A stretch of DNA of 64,000 bases, taken from contig NC_067129.1 in NCBI RefSeq assembly GCF_021347895.1, positions 33,083,690-33,147,689 on the forward strand. Direction: 5' to 3'. The notes beneath the pieces were generated by a model. The model did not search any database and was not told the origin of the DNA. It worked only from the letters and a program-made list of their open reading frames with translations. This DNA is from Acanthochromis polyacanthus (Eukaryota > Chordata > Actinopteri > Pomacentridae). Made by a program: the position numbers and the translations under genes. Shown here piece by piece: positions 10,146-22,405 of the stretch; positions within the stretch are counted from its first letter, which is position 1, and each line of letters starts with the position of its first letter.

Positions 10146-13100
10146 ACTTTGACACCAGAGTCTACCGTTTTCATCCTGCCCTTCACCAACAATCAACATT
10201 ACTTTTTAAAATATTTTTCTACCATTAACTAAGCACTATTAGATGCCTGATTTAGATCAGGAAATGCTTTCATGAATCAGTTTTGTGACGAGGGTTTTGG
10301 AAAGCACTCACAAATGGCCCATTTGTCATTTGGACTGGATTATCTGGGTCACATTTCAAGTGATCTGAATGCTTCAATGTTTTAGCAGTCTGTGTTTATT
10401 TGTCCCCAAAGGCTGATGCACCAACTGTGCCAACAATATCTGTAGAAGCTACCTGGCAATGATCATGTGTGTAGCGTTTATCTGTCCTGTGACTTAAAAA
10501 TGAAAACCAGACAATTTTATCAGCCATGTCCCTCATGGTTCTGTTTTTTTTTTCCAGATCTCTTGTCTCTTAAATATGGACATAACAGCAACATAAAACA
10601 TCTAAAACACACCTCACAAGTCTGACAAGATTTAAAATGTTTTCCTGTATCAGACAGTAGTTTTTCATGGAAAGTTGACCTTCCCCGAGTGCATACTGTT
10701 TAATTAGTCATCCTGATTAATTATTAACAATAATGAAGTAGAGCAGCAGTGTGTGTCCTGAGTAGGTGTGTTTGGAAAGTTGTGCGATTGTAGCCAAAGC
10801 TTGTGGATCGTACACATGTTCTGTCATACTGGGTTGCTGTATGTTGCTCATTAATGTTTACAGCTTGGTTGCTCATGTTATGTTTTATTTAAATTCATGT
10901 GAGATCAGCTGATCTGTGAGAATTCAGTTGGATGATGACAATCCCAGTGTCAGTGCAGTTACAGGTGAGCTCAGTATGATGCTCTGTGGGTTTTAAAAGG
11001 AGCTGGAAAAGGAACAATAAGTGAGTCATTGTTCGCCACAGTAATATAATTGCATCATCAAAGTTATTGTTAGCCAACCCAGACCTTTACTGCATGTCAT
11101 TTCATTGCTTTCCTTTTCCAAATTTTCAACCTTTTTTCATTGTAGCGATCTAATAAAGGCAAAAAACAGCACAAAAAAATAAGAAAATTATACAGAAAAA
11201 TACTATATAATGTATTTCATATAAATGATTTATTGCCAATGGCCACCAGTTAAAGATAAAAGCCCAACACTGATGTCTTAGTTTGGATTATATGACTTAC
11301 AAACATAATTTAAGAATGGTGCATTAGGGCCATTGTAAATTTCAAATAAGATACAAAGCCAGGGAAGTTTTCCTGGAATATTTTAAGAAAAAAAGAACAA
11401 TTTCCAAGATTGACGTTGTAAATTTATGGGGGAAAAAAATGGAATATTCTCTATATAATGTTACAACATTGTAAATATCAGTAAATCAATTAAAAGTATT
11501 ACTAGAGACAATGCAGTAGTTGCTGATATTAGTATTAGAAGGTCATATCCGTACTATCCCTACTGCCTTCTACATCCCCATAATGAAGACTTAATATAAC
11601 TTACTTTTTATAAGCAAAATTTGTGTTATTTTAACATTTTTTAGCAACATAGCTGTTTAAGTTTTTACTTAAAACATGGGAGGAAATCTACGCAAACAGA
11701 CAACAAGAGTGCGTTTTACTGAAAACCATCAAGTCTCAACATGTACCCCTAATTTTTACCTGATTATTTTAGAATCCAGGTGGATGTCATTGCTTTAATT
11801 TGCACCTGCCCAGTTCAGATTCCCAACTCTTTCCATCCTCTCGTGTCTTTGCGTTGACAGTAAACTGTATGTAATTGCGGCTCCTCGTCAGTTCGATTTG
11901 TGGTTTGGGCTCAACGATCGTGGGACACTCCTACTTCTTCCTGTCAGCCTTCGGTGGGTTAATTAAGGGAAAGATCTTTGAAATACACACTCTTGCTGGT
12001 GGCCTGTAGTTACTGGAGTGTGCACCTCTTACCCACAAAGCCCAAACTCCATCCAGGTGACCTTCATGACACATCATGCTTATCTGCCTTCCCACATTTC
12101 ATGTTTTCCACACTGACAATGAAAGACAAAATGCCAAGAAAACTACCTTCAAAAACCACAAGCTGTCAGCAAGAACACAAAAATATCACCTGTCTAAAGA
12201 AGGCTGCAGAGAGGCTTTCATTAGTTTTCAGTGCTTTTTTAAATGAACCGGCATGCTATTGTGAGTAATTGCTGTTAATGAAACCACATTTTTTCACTTA
12301 GATTTGATCCATTGCTCTTCTCTTCCTATATTTTCTTTCCCCTGACAGCTCTCTATATATTATGTGTGCGTGGCATCTGAACAGAAAACAGCAGAAATTG
12401 ATGAATAACTGGGGCTGATTTTGTAGACGCTTCTTATCAATTGCTTCTCTTTCCTTTTCACACAGTTTGACAGCAGTCGGTACATTTTTCCCATTAATGC
12501 TCATGACTCTGGCAGCAGCAGGTAGCTTGCATGGGCGGTATTATCATCTGACATAGTTCACTGACTTGAATTCGGCGTCGCATGAGGCATCCTGAAGTCA
12601 AATTGAGAAAAGGCGGCAGTAAAAATGATTCTTAAGCATTTCAGCTTCGGGGGTCAGACTCGGTGTGCTGCGGACATCACACAACTCAGCGTTCCCTTCA
12701 TTTCATCCGCGAGATTAAATCAGAGCAAAACACAGAGCAGAAATGACTCCCCATCTTCCCCATCCACTATCTGCTTTGTAAGTATTTACGAGATGAAAAT
12801 TGGTAAAACTGCTCCAGCACCGTGTGCAATAAACAAAATAACATCTCCTCATCCTGAATCCGAGAGACAAAATTTAAAAAAATCAACCTCCTGATTTGGA
12901 GTCAGAACTTCTTTGACGCTTTTCTGTGCAGCAGCCTGAGGTGTGAACACTGAGGGATTCACACAAAGCTTAGCCTCATCAGTTTTATTTTAAAACACGT
13001 TTTCAGGGCTAACGTGGAGACGCTGTGTCGTTCTGCTGACAGAAGTGTACTGCGTGTTATTGTGACTTTTAAGATGACCTATTTAGAGAACGCTGGGTCA

Positions 13101-13605
13101 TCAGTATTCCAGATGGCGTTATGAACAATGTTGGAACAAGCCTGGTGTTGCGTGCACGATCCAACATGAGCCTTTAGTCATTTTATTCACCCTTTTGTTG
13201 AATCAGGAAAGGGGCAAACTGTACATGTGTCTATAATGGACTGTATGGACTACACCTAGATGAGCATAAAATTACATGTCTGGATATAGTTGCATTATCT
13301 AATTGAATGATTCCCAACCACCTGGTTTACAGACTCATCTGTACTCCTTACCAATTAGTGTGTCCATCCTTAGTATACGAGGCGTCATCCACTCAAATAA
13401 GTACCAACTACAGTCGACTAAATTCAGAGCAGACGTTTTTTATGAGTTTGTAAAAAAGCAGTAAAGTCAAAATAAGTACATTTTAAGAAGGTTTGGTTAA
13501 AGCATCCTCCTTCTGGCGCTCCTTACTTGACCGTAGTATCAAAAATGGTGGTCCAAACTCAAATCTTGACATTTCCAGGCTCAATGTGTAGATGCTAATG
13601 GGCAC
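10146..13605. other. Long intergenic stretch, nothing recognised
   Basis: AT-rich with short A and T runs. The part 12500-12900 is more complex and repeat-free but has no supported gene. Frames of up to 96 codons (11978-12268) show no domain. Confidence 0.5.
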
Positions 13606-13611
13606 AATGTA

Positions 13612-14862
13612 CAGCACAAGTCAAAAGTTTGGACACACCTTCTCATTTAATATTTTTTTCTTTATCTTCATGACTAGTTATAATGTAGATTGCTTGTGAA
13701 GGCATTAAAACCATGAATGAACACATACAGAGTTATGTAATTTAGTAAAAAAAAAAAAAAGTGTGAAATAAGTCAAAACTTGTTTTATATTTTAGTTTCT
13801 TCAAAATAGCCAACCTTTACTTTGATGACAGCTTTGCACACTCTTGGCATTCCCTGTATGAGCTTCATGAGGCAGTCACCTGAAATGTCTGCGTAGGTTC
13901 TCATTCATCCAGGTCATGGTTATCCAAAGTAGTTTAAATCAATCCAGTGGACTTTAAGAAAGTTCCTTGAAGATGTTTCACCTCTCATTCAAGAGGCTTC
14001 TTCAGTTCTGGTGGTGGTTGGTGTTGCCTCAGCTTTTAAACCTCTGTGAGGTGTGTCCAGGGCTTATTTTTCCAACGACTGATACCAAAACTCATCTGAC
14101 TACTCAACGATGGTCGTAAGTATCGGTGGGGGTCGTTGAAGTGCACAGATGTCACTGAGCCCTCGTGTGCTAACAGTGGTCATTAGCATTGTTGACCATC
14201 GTTGAGTAGTCAGATGAGTTTTGGTATCGGTCGTTGGAGTAATAGCCCTGGACACACCTCACAGAGGTTTAAAAGCTGAGGCAACACCAACCACCACCAG
14301 AACTGAAGAAGCCTCTTGGATGAGAGGTGAAACGTCTTCAAGGAACTTTCTTAAAGTCCTGTGGATTGATTTAAACAACTTTGGATAGTCACCTGAAATG
14401 GTTTTCCAACTGTCTTAAAGGAGTTTCCTGAGATACTGAGCACTTGTTGACCCTTTTGCTGTCACTCTGCACTGCATCTCATCCCAAACCATCTGCACTG
14501 GGTTTAGGTCAGCTCATATGACATATGTGTACCAGCCTCACTTCTGCACAACACAACTGTTGTCAACCCCATTAAGAAGGCAAGAAATTTCACAAATGAA
14601 CCTTGCCAAGACCCACCGGTGAAGTGAAAACCATTTCAGGTGCAGCCTCATGGAGCTCATTGAGAGAGGGTTTGCAATGCTGCCATCAAAGCAATAAATG
14701 ACTACCTTGGAGAATCTAAAATAGAAAACAAGTTCTGACTCACTTCACACTCACTTCTTTGTTTACTATATAATTCCATATGTGTTCATTCATAGTTTTA
14801 ATGCCTTCAGTGAGAATCTGCAATGTACTGTAAATAGTCATGAAAAAAGAAAAAAAAACATT
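13612..14862. mobile_element. Fold-back Tc1/mariner derivative (two C-terminal halves head to head)
   Basis: The left end after TA has the Tc1-like terminus 'gtcaaaagtttggacacacc'. The left part, read on the minus strand, encodes the C-terminal third of a Tc1 transposase, including the conserved stretch DLNPVQMVWDE (near 14515-14480) and, past the nested insertion, CLMKLIQGMPRVCKAVIK. The right part (about 14625-14860) carries the same 3' region on the plus strand, with many substitutions, then the subterminal sequence 'gtgttcattcatagttttaa'. Thus both sides are the same transposon end in opposite orientation. The right terminal repeat is missing or decayed beyond ~14860. Stops are frequent; it is a non-coding relic. 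Confidence 0.8.
13888..14386. mobile_element. 499-bp insertion built of a long palindrome, nested in Tc1 relic
   Basis: Left arm 13920-14115 and right arm 14194-14387 are near-perfect reverse complements (~195 bp each) around a 78-bp spacer. The 14-mer 'agtcacctgaaatg' lies on both sides (13874-13887, 14387-14400) and occurs once in an uninterrupted Tc1, so it is the target duplication. Only the left side has an extra 32 bp ('tctgcgtaggttctcattca...'). The 'gaagaagcctcttggatgag' core is a widespread teleost repeat whose superfamily I cannot name. Confidence 0.85.
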
Positions 14863-15367
14863 AAATCTGTGTGCCACACTGTCTCCACAAAATTGTCTTT
14901 CTGCATTCTCAGTTTTTCTTTAAGGCAAGCATATTTTTTGACAGATTTGTTGGTGATGTATCACAAATTCGCTTTACTATTTCTCCTTTTCACGCAATCT
15001 GTCGTTGGACTCGTCTTTCTGCTAATACAGAAAATGTAGGAGATGCTTCAGACATGTAAGTTGGGATTTCAACCAAAACCAAGATACTTTTCTGAAACCT
15101 AACCAAGTCATTTTGGTGCCTAAGCTTAACCAAACGTCTGACAAGTAGTGCTCATTTTAAAAGTATCAACCAAGAATTTCATTTCAGTGGGAGAAAATCA
15201 AAAGTAGACCATAAGTAAAAACAAAAGTAGAGAGCAATAGTCCCACACGAGAAGCAAAAACATTATTAGCTATGTTTTGTTGAGGAGGCTGCAGTTTTTG
15301 TGTTTTTCACAACAGCTCTAGCCTGGATAATCGATTAAAGCATGTGACTAGTGGTGTTAAAATACTG
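14863..15367. other. Intergenic sequence, nothing recognised
   Basis: No recognisable gene or repeat; frames below 90 codons. Confidence 0.5.

Positions 15368-15418
<51 letters not shown>
15368..15418. repeat. (GATA)n microsatellite
   Basis: About 12.5 uninterrupted GATA units. It supplies the poly-IYLS translation within the minus-strand frame 15307-15813, which is therefore not evidence of a gene. Confidence 0.98.
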
Positions 15419-16730
15419 GTTAACCACAATAGATAAAGGAACATATACAAAAGAGCATACAATTGAAGTGCAAATCGTGCCATGGTGATCGAACAAACAG
15501 CAGTAAGGTGCCTAAAAATGCATTTTCTTTTCCAGAAATGGATGCTTTTGTCCCTCAAATTAACTTGGTTTCTATTAGTTACATGTTGGGCAACTGGTCT
15601 AACAAGTATAATTGGGCTACTATCAGCTAAAATAAAGATGTCATCACATGCGGTTTCCTTTGTAGTCACTAGATCTAGAAGAAGATAAAGAATGTGCTGG
15701 CAATAATTAGCATCATCACTGAGTTGGGTTTGCTGAAACTGTGCTATACTTTTAATTAAAGAAAATAACAAACAGGCTGAGCGTTTGTTCTGCGGTGAGC
15801 TATCATTAGCCAAAAAATATGATTGTTTGAGGTTCCTTAAGGCTATCGTAGTTTGTTACTCATCAGTCTAACTTCGCTGTAACTGAATAGATCAGAAATA
15901 CAACTTGATTCACATTCAGTACTTCTGCTCTGATTGTTGTCCATCTTTCTCTGAAATGTGGCCTTCAGTTCACTTCAGTGTGCTACTTCTGTAATTATCC
16001 ACTTCAATATGTGGTGCTGTTGTGAAAAACGAGGCTCCAAGAATGAGGTCCTTCAACTTCAGTCCTGAAACTGCAGCCTCTTCAGCTGCAGACACTTTCT
16101 ACTCCATACAAACCCTGATCTCCTGGGGGAAATATCCTGTTGCTTACTTCTACCTCCATTGTGATTATACAGACTTTGTGGCTCCTTCAAACTGGGAAAC
16201 TTTGCTACTGTGTTATAGTCTTATCTTATGGGGAGAAAGTAAGTTTCTTTCAGAACGTAAATGGCATAGCGGTTTAGCTGTACAGGAATGGAATTTTTAC
16301 GACGCAGTGTTGCTGGTTAAGTTGCTAAAACTGTGTCGCACTGCAGGAAAACAAAACCCAGCGAGCACAGACTTCTACCTCAGATGAGTCTCATTCATCC
16401 ATCTGCTCACTTATCATGTTTAACAGATTTATTGACTGAGTCTCTCCGGGAGCGTCGCCTTCCCTGAAATGTAAACTGTAACAATGCTGCATACATCTTC
16501 ATGACTGTCTCTCAAGAAGAACGACACCATCATGTCATTTCAACAAATTCCTCAAAACAACATCTGTTTACATTCAAGTGACAAAAGACCTCCAGCACAC
16601 GCAGTAATTATAGCAGGATGGAAAGTCGGTGTTTGTTCCTAGTTTGCTACCGACATGCAAGTATTTGTGTGTCTGCGAACATGAAAACTAAAGTCCACTG
16701 ACCTTAATTCTCTGAACCTGAAACAGTTTC
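15419..16730. other. Intergenic; open frame of 121 codons at 16022-16387 unassigned
   Basis: The plus-strand frame 16022-16387 starts on GTG and has normal amino-acid composition, but no domain, signal peptide or splice context I can recognise. It could be chance, a decayed element or part of a non-coding transcript. Nothing else is seen in the stretch. Confidence 0.35.
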
Positions 16731-17079
16731 TGGTATTTCTTCACTCCTGTCACATTTTATTACTCATTGTAGGCTCATTTTTCACTACAATATAAAATCC
16801 TGCACCTCTGCGGAAACAACAAAACTGTTACAACTCAGAATTGTCCTGTATGCAGTATAACAAGGACATAATGACAAAAATGAGGGAAAAATGGAAAGGT
16901 GCATTTCTTTGGTAACCTACAAATGGACATGTACAACATTTTGTTGTGCCTCCAGGTGATACTGGGAGCAGAAACTATAGATGTGTTTTAGAGATACTTG
17001 CATTTTCATTTGTTTCTACTCCTTTCTTGTGTCTGCTGTGTAAACACTGGCTGCAGTTCAGCTGAAAATTTCCTGAATT

Positions 17080-17650
17080 TCAACAGATTGAAAATGACCG
17101 AAAACAGTGACTGGAAATCACTAACAGCAACTGAAGATTAATATAAATTGTCTGGAAAACAACTAAATGCACTGACTGAAGAAAACTACAAACAGCAGCT
17201 GAAAATGACTGTGAACTGTCTAAAGACAACTGAACGCAGTGACTACAAATGACTAGCAACTGAAAATGCCTGCATATTGTCTGAAAATGACGTAATACAG
17301 CGACTGAAAACTGACTGAAAATGACTAAAAACAGAGATTGAAAATGACTGAAAAGAGCAACTGAAAACAACTAGATGTAACGACTGAAAACACCTGAAAA
17401 CAACTAAATGTAACAACTGAAAACAACTAGATGTAACGACTGAAAACACCTGAAAACAACTAAATGTAACAACTGAAAACAACTAGATGTAACGACTGAA
17501 AACACCTGAAAACAGTGACTGAAAATGACTAAAAACAGCAACTCAAAATAAATATAATTTGTCTGAAAATGATTGAAAAGAATGACTGAAAACAACTGAC
17601 AACACTGACTGAAAATGACTGTAAATTGTCTGAAAGCAATGAAGTGACTG
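17080..17650. repeat. Degenerate minisatellite of (A)CTGAAAA(C/T) units
   Basis: Variants of 'aactgaaaa' and 'gactgaaaatgact' recur every 9-20 bp for ~570 bp. Minus-strand frames rich in Phe/Val/Ser here (17080-17676) are translations of this array. Confidence 0.9.
17359..17514. repeat. 56-bp tandem unit, ~2.8 copies
   Basis: Units start at 17359, 17415 and 17471, exactly 56 bp apart and almost identical ('aactgaaaacaactagatgt...'). They are the youngest-looking part of the surrounding minisatellite. Confidence 0.95.
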
Positions 17651-17909
17651 ATGGTTGGAGTCACTAAAGGCCCCATTTTGGCAACAACAAGCTCATATTT
17701 TGTTGTTTTTTATATATTCTAAGTAGAGTAATTAATTTAGGCTTTTTTTAAAAAAGAGACACATAGAAGACACTGATTTTGAAGAGATGCCGTGATTTAA
17801 AGCTGAGATTTAACTGAGTTTGTCAACTGAGCAGCGCATCAAATATGAGTAGTTCAAGGACTGTTGGAAAGTTGAACATCTGACGATTCTGTCAGTTTTT
17901 ACAGTGTCT

Positions 17910-17986
17910 GACTTTGATAAACCCCGCAACCCTAGTGAGGATAAAGCGGTGTATAGAGAATGGATGGATGGATGGACTTTGATAAA
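17910..17986 (+). mobile_element. 53-bp severely 5'-truncated SINE/RTE tail with 12-bp target duplication
   Basis: The insert 17922-17974 is only the end of the family seen at 43223: 'gaccctagtgaggataaagc' type sequence followed by (GGAT)n. It is flanked by 'gactttgataaa' at 17910-17921 and 17975-17986. Such extreme 5' truncation with a target duplication is the mark of target-primed reverse transcription. Confidence 0.9.
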
Positions 17987-17989
17987 TGT

Positions 17990-20015
17990 TGGTGATTTTG
18001 TCCTTTCAAACTCATGATTTTTGGTGTTCAGATGGCTTAAATGGATAAACTTCAACCCAAATCCTTCTGGTGCCTCCATTAAACAAAACCATATTATATG
18101 CTAAATCAAAAACCGAGCTTTTTCCACAATGTAGTGACCTTAACACGATCTGTAACGGCACTGAAAGACACAGACAAAACATGATAATGAATTCCACCTG
18201 AAGCTGGATTACCAGCAATCCAAAGCTCCAACTGACCCCCAAAAGTTTCAGTGTTTGACAAGTAGCTTTTGGGAAATTGATTAACTTTGACTATGAATCC
18301 GTAGATTGAAGCAAAGCAGAATTATTACTCAATCTCAGTGTCTTGAAGTAGAAGCCCTTATATGTGAACCCAGCTCTCAGATCTTCATTATATCCGCTGA
18401 TCTTGTGCTTACATTCAAAGGGTATCCGTAAATTAACTGTTTTTAATCGTATTACCACACAGCCAACCTGGGGCCATGTTGTACATTTCAAGCTTCTCTT
18501 TCCTCGGCGTCCGAAGGCAGACCCAACCACACTCCACTTCATCATCGTATATATGTTAAAAATAACTCACTTACTGTAAAAAAAACTAACGCAGTTATGT
18601 GTTGGCATCTCACAGCGATCTGCCTTGACAGTTTCTGTGACCTCTTCTCTCGCTGTTGTCATGAGACGGCCTGAAGACCAATTAATTTGAATCAAAGCGT
18701 GAGTCATGTGCTCTGGGAAAAAAGAAATTATTCTGAAACCCGCCCAAGAACAAGACTTTAACGCAGCAAAGCTGATGATAAACTTATCTATGCTGCTATT
18801 TTACATATTAATAAAGCTTGAGGAGGTGCTTTGATGTGGATTGGACACATTCAGCGTAAATTAGAGCTGATATTCTGAGCTCAGGTCGTTTTTTACACAA
18901 TAAAGGTGAAGCAGCGTTCAGAAGAGTGTTGTGAAGACTTCACTCTGGCTTTTGTTGTTGCACAGACTTTCTCTGCTGTAAAGCTGTCAAATAAAATAAA
19001 GAACCGCCACCCTAAAAAAAGGTTTTTATGAAAGAAAAGTAAGTTATAGTCCACGGCAGATGTGTTTTATACGGCCGGCGTCCACGTCAGCCCAGAGAAG
19101 ATTTGTTCTGACGTCCAGACTGTCTAGAAGTCTGACATTTGGAGAATCACAACTAGTCTGTGATGCATATTTAGTTTCAGTTTGAGGCTCAGTATAAAAA
19201 AAGAAGCTGTTTCTCTGCTGTCATTTAAGAATTAGAAGAACTTAAGCACTGTCAGATCCTCTTAGTGGTGAGTAATCACACAAATGGGCACAACAGGTGG
19301 ATAAATATGGAGTCATTTTGCTGTAAAACAACAACTTGTCTCTGATAAGACGATGTAATTAAAAACTCTGATTTTATCTGTAATGTGGACTATTTCTCTA
19401 TTAATTAATCCATTGATTATTTCACAGATTAGTTGATTAAGTTTCATTTTCTCCAAAAATCCAAAGAAACGTTTAATTAAAGTTCATTTTATTTTTGAGT
19501 TTTGAGCTTTATGTGTGTGATTAGCAGATAGAAAAAGATCTCTCTCCTAATAAATAAACAACACTTAGTTTGGTTATAGCTCTCCTGGTGGTCCAGAAAA
19601 GCCTGTGAGCTTCTCTTCAGGTGCATTTCACTGTGATTTGCTACTGTGCCTTTGCACAACCTAAGAACTACCTTCATGTTTTGTAGTATTTCACAGTCCT
19701 CACGTACTGTCACCATCTGAGGAAACTTGTACACTGAACCAACCAATGACTGGAGTCCAAAATGTCAAAAACTGACGTTATCATGCAGCATTTACATACT
19801 GAAGTGGAAGACAAGTATTTCTTAAAAATGTAATTTTCGCACAAAATGTTGTTTTGTACAGAATCTAGTTAGTGCATGTGTGTAATTACAACTAATATTC
19901 CAGTGGGACACAAAAATATAGCGAACTTGTGATGGCATGTCATCATTTTAAGCATAGTATAGTAGTAAGGATAAGATGCTCAACAGAATAGCTCTTCACA
20001 GATGATTTGTTTCAT
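17990..20015. other. Intergenic sequence, nothing recognised
   Basis: No gene or classified repeat recognised. Frames up to 90 codons overlap on both strands. Confidence 0.5.
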
Positions 20016-20019
20016 GACC

Positions 20020-20910
20020 ACTGGAAATCAGATCATTCTTTGTGTTTTTACAGTTTCTGGCTCTGATGAATGGCGTAGTTTTGGTAATTTTTGAGGTTCA
20101 GATGGTTTATTGGAAGCAAACAATTACAGCTGCAGCAAATTAACGTCAGTAGTGCACTGTTAAACATAGTCCACATCATTACACACACTGTTAAACTTAG
20201 AAATACATTCATACGCTCATTAAAATAGAATGTATGCCTGATGATGAATCAGATAAATCAAAGGGAAAAAAATAATAAGTGTTATTCAAATAATGACAAA
20301 TATCTGTGACTTCATTATATATTTTTTTCTGATTTAAATACAGTAAAAATAGTTTAACTGCATGGTCCAATCCTGTAAAGGAAGAAATTTCCAATTCTAA
20401 AACTACAGATTCTTGATGTAGACGTTATTTAAAGCTTCTACCTCATTTTATATCCAATTAGCATGTATATTAATATTGTTTTCTGTGATTCATTTTCGCT
20501 CATCTATAGCTTAGGAGCCACATTGTTATTTTAGCTTTGATTTTGCCTGATGTGATTCTTGTATCTTTCTCCCAAAATTCTCATATCGGTTAAAAAGGAG
20601 GACAACAATTCGCAACAGGAGTCAGACTTGAGAAAATCTGATCATTCTGTATGTTTTTTTTTACAGTTTCTGGCTCTGATAAATGGAGTCATTTTGGTAA
20701 TTCAGATGGTTATTTAGCAACAAATGTCAGTAGAAGACTGTCAGACACAGTCCACATAATAAACACTGTCAAAGGTATAAATACACTGGTGACTTCCTTG
20801 AATTTGTTGATACATATCAAGCGTTCTTGATGTTGTTGCTGCAGTAAATTACGACGTATTCCTAATGATGAATCAAACAAATCAAAGGGAAAAAAATAAA
20901 TAAATAAGTG
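20020..20910. repeat. Direct repeat pair (~260 bp, 615 bp apart) related to family X
   Basis: 20030-20290 and 20645-20910 share in order 'acagtttctggctctgat', 'gtcagtag', 'catagtccacat/cacagtccacat', 'gatgaatca' and 'aaatcaaagggaaaaaaata'. The 'acagtttctggctctga' part also matches the 3' half of family X near 55312. This may be a tandem duplication of an old family X copy. Confidence 0.65.
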
Positions 20911-21505
20911 GAGAAACCGAACACTTGGGTCATGTAGCTGTGATTTAATGAATGCAGTGTGAGGATGTTTGTTGGATTCCAGCATCACTCCATCCAGATC
21001 AGTGCTTCTAAACTGGCAGAGAGAGAAAAACAAGCGCATCATCTTTAATTTAATTTCTCATGTTTGATGTATATTTGCTTGATCACAGTTCCTAAATGCT
21101 TAACTTGGCCTTCTGGGTTGTTTTTTATTTCTTCACCTTCGTTTTCTCTCCGTTTAAATAGTGATGCCAGCCTCAGATTTGGCTGTTCTCCAAACACTTT
21201 GCTCTCGTAAAAGATGCAACAGTTCAGTTTGGCAGCCGGCACAAAGGGAGAGTTAGGAGACAACATATTACCCGAGACCGGAGCAGGGCTGCGAAACTCC
21301 CACATCTAAGACGTCCAGCAACCAAAGTACACTTTTCTATCAAAAATGCAGAGTTTACAGCCTTTTGAGAAAGCTTTTTTTTCCTCTTAAAAATGCAATA
21401 TCAACTGGCAGGGCAGGTAGCATTCTGGGCAGAATATATGCTGTAACTAATGGGAGATCAAAGATGTTAAAATTATGAAAGATTTTTACTTGGGTGACTG
21501 TATTA
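20911..21505. other. Intergenic sequence, nothing recognised
   Basis: No supported feature. Short frames only. Confidence 0.5.
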
Positions 21506-21832
21506 TATACACTGCCTGGCCAAAAACAAGTTACTACTTGGATTTAACTAAGCAAATATGTAAGAGCCTTCCATTGGATAATTACTGAATACGTTTCAGC
21601 TACAACAACTTCTTTAACCCGAGCTGATGCAGTGAGGAGCTTCTCATTTCTTAAACAACCATGTTAGAAGACATATCCTGTGGGCATGGAAAGGATGTTG
21701 ATCTGTTTCAGAAGGGTCAAATTACTGGCGTCAAGCAAAGAAAACAACTAAGGAGATTTCTGAAACTACTAAAATCAGGTTAAGAACCGCCCAACGCACT
21801 ATTAAAACCTGAAAGGATAGTGGAGAACCATC

Positions 21833-22157
21833 ATCTACGACAGGGATGTCAAACTCATTCCACAAAGGACCGGTGTGGCTGCAGGTTTTTGTTCCAACTA
21901 AGCAGCACCACACCAGACGTGACTCATTTCATCAACCGATCTCAGTCTCCAGGCAGGTGATTGGTCAGACTGTGTGCTGTAGATATGTTGGAACTAAATG
22001 CTGTAGCCTAGAGCACACAGTCTGACCAATCACCTGTCTGGAGACTGAGATCGGTGGATTAAATGAGTCAGGTCTGGTGTGATGCTGCTTAGTTGGAACA
22101 AAAACCTGCAGCCACACCGGCCCTTTGTGGAATGAGTTTGACATCCTTGATCTACGA
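21833..22157. mobile_element. Palindromic hAT-type MITE (309 bp), perfect 8-bp target duplication
   Basis: The element 21841-22149 starts 'cagggatgtcaaactcattc' and ends with its near reverse complement. Two 138-bp arms (21841-21978, 22012-22149) surround a 33-bp spacer. Target duplication 'atctacga' lies at 21833-21840 and 22150-22157; 8 bp and the CAGGG terminus indicate hAT. No coding capacity. Confidence 0.93.
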
Positions 22158-22194
22158 GGAACAAATGTGGTCAAAACAAACTCTTTGGTGATCG

Positions 22195-22405
22195 TAAGGC
22201 TGGACCTGGAAATCCGAATATTCGGATCAAAATAAATATCTGAATATGCATTTTGAGATCCAAACATTTGGATTTTACAGATACACACTGTCTGTAAGAT
22301 GATGTCGCACAAACGGTATTCATCTTGTCAATTTGTCTGATGTCTCCGTCGGACATTGCAAACCGAATATTCGGAGCCCAGAAACTGCTATTCGGGCCAG
22401 CCCTA
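22195..22405. mobile_element. Second hAT-like MITE nested in the Tc1 relic (~211 bp)
   Basis: Imperfect terminal inverted repeats 'taaggctggacctgg' and, reversed, 'tagggctggcccgaa'. The internal palindrome 'ccgaatattcgg' occurs near both ends. Flanking 8-mers 'ggtgatcg' and 'gatgatgg' agree at 6 of 8 positions, compatible with an aged hAT target duplication. Confidence 0.65.

Larger units (their letters stand above)
16735..17905. repeat. Dispersed repeat family X, copy 1, with internal minisatellite
   Basis: The 5' half (16765-16870) matches copies at 46249 and 54455: 'catttttcactacaatataa', then 'cctctgcggaaacaac'. The middle landmark 'gtaaacactggctgcagttc' (17040) and the 3' landmark 'ttaaagctgagattta' (17797) also recur in order in the other copies. 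Copies at 46252 and 55392 end in 'ttaaccctttgaactcc' and its reverse complement, suggesting a DNA transposon with ~17-bp inverted ends; here the ends are not clear. Confidence 0.6.

Noticed and set aside
15307..15813. 168-codon minus-strand frame
   Set aside because: A third of it is the GATA microsatellite read as Ile-Tyr-Leu-Ser; the rest has no recognised domain.
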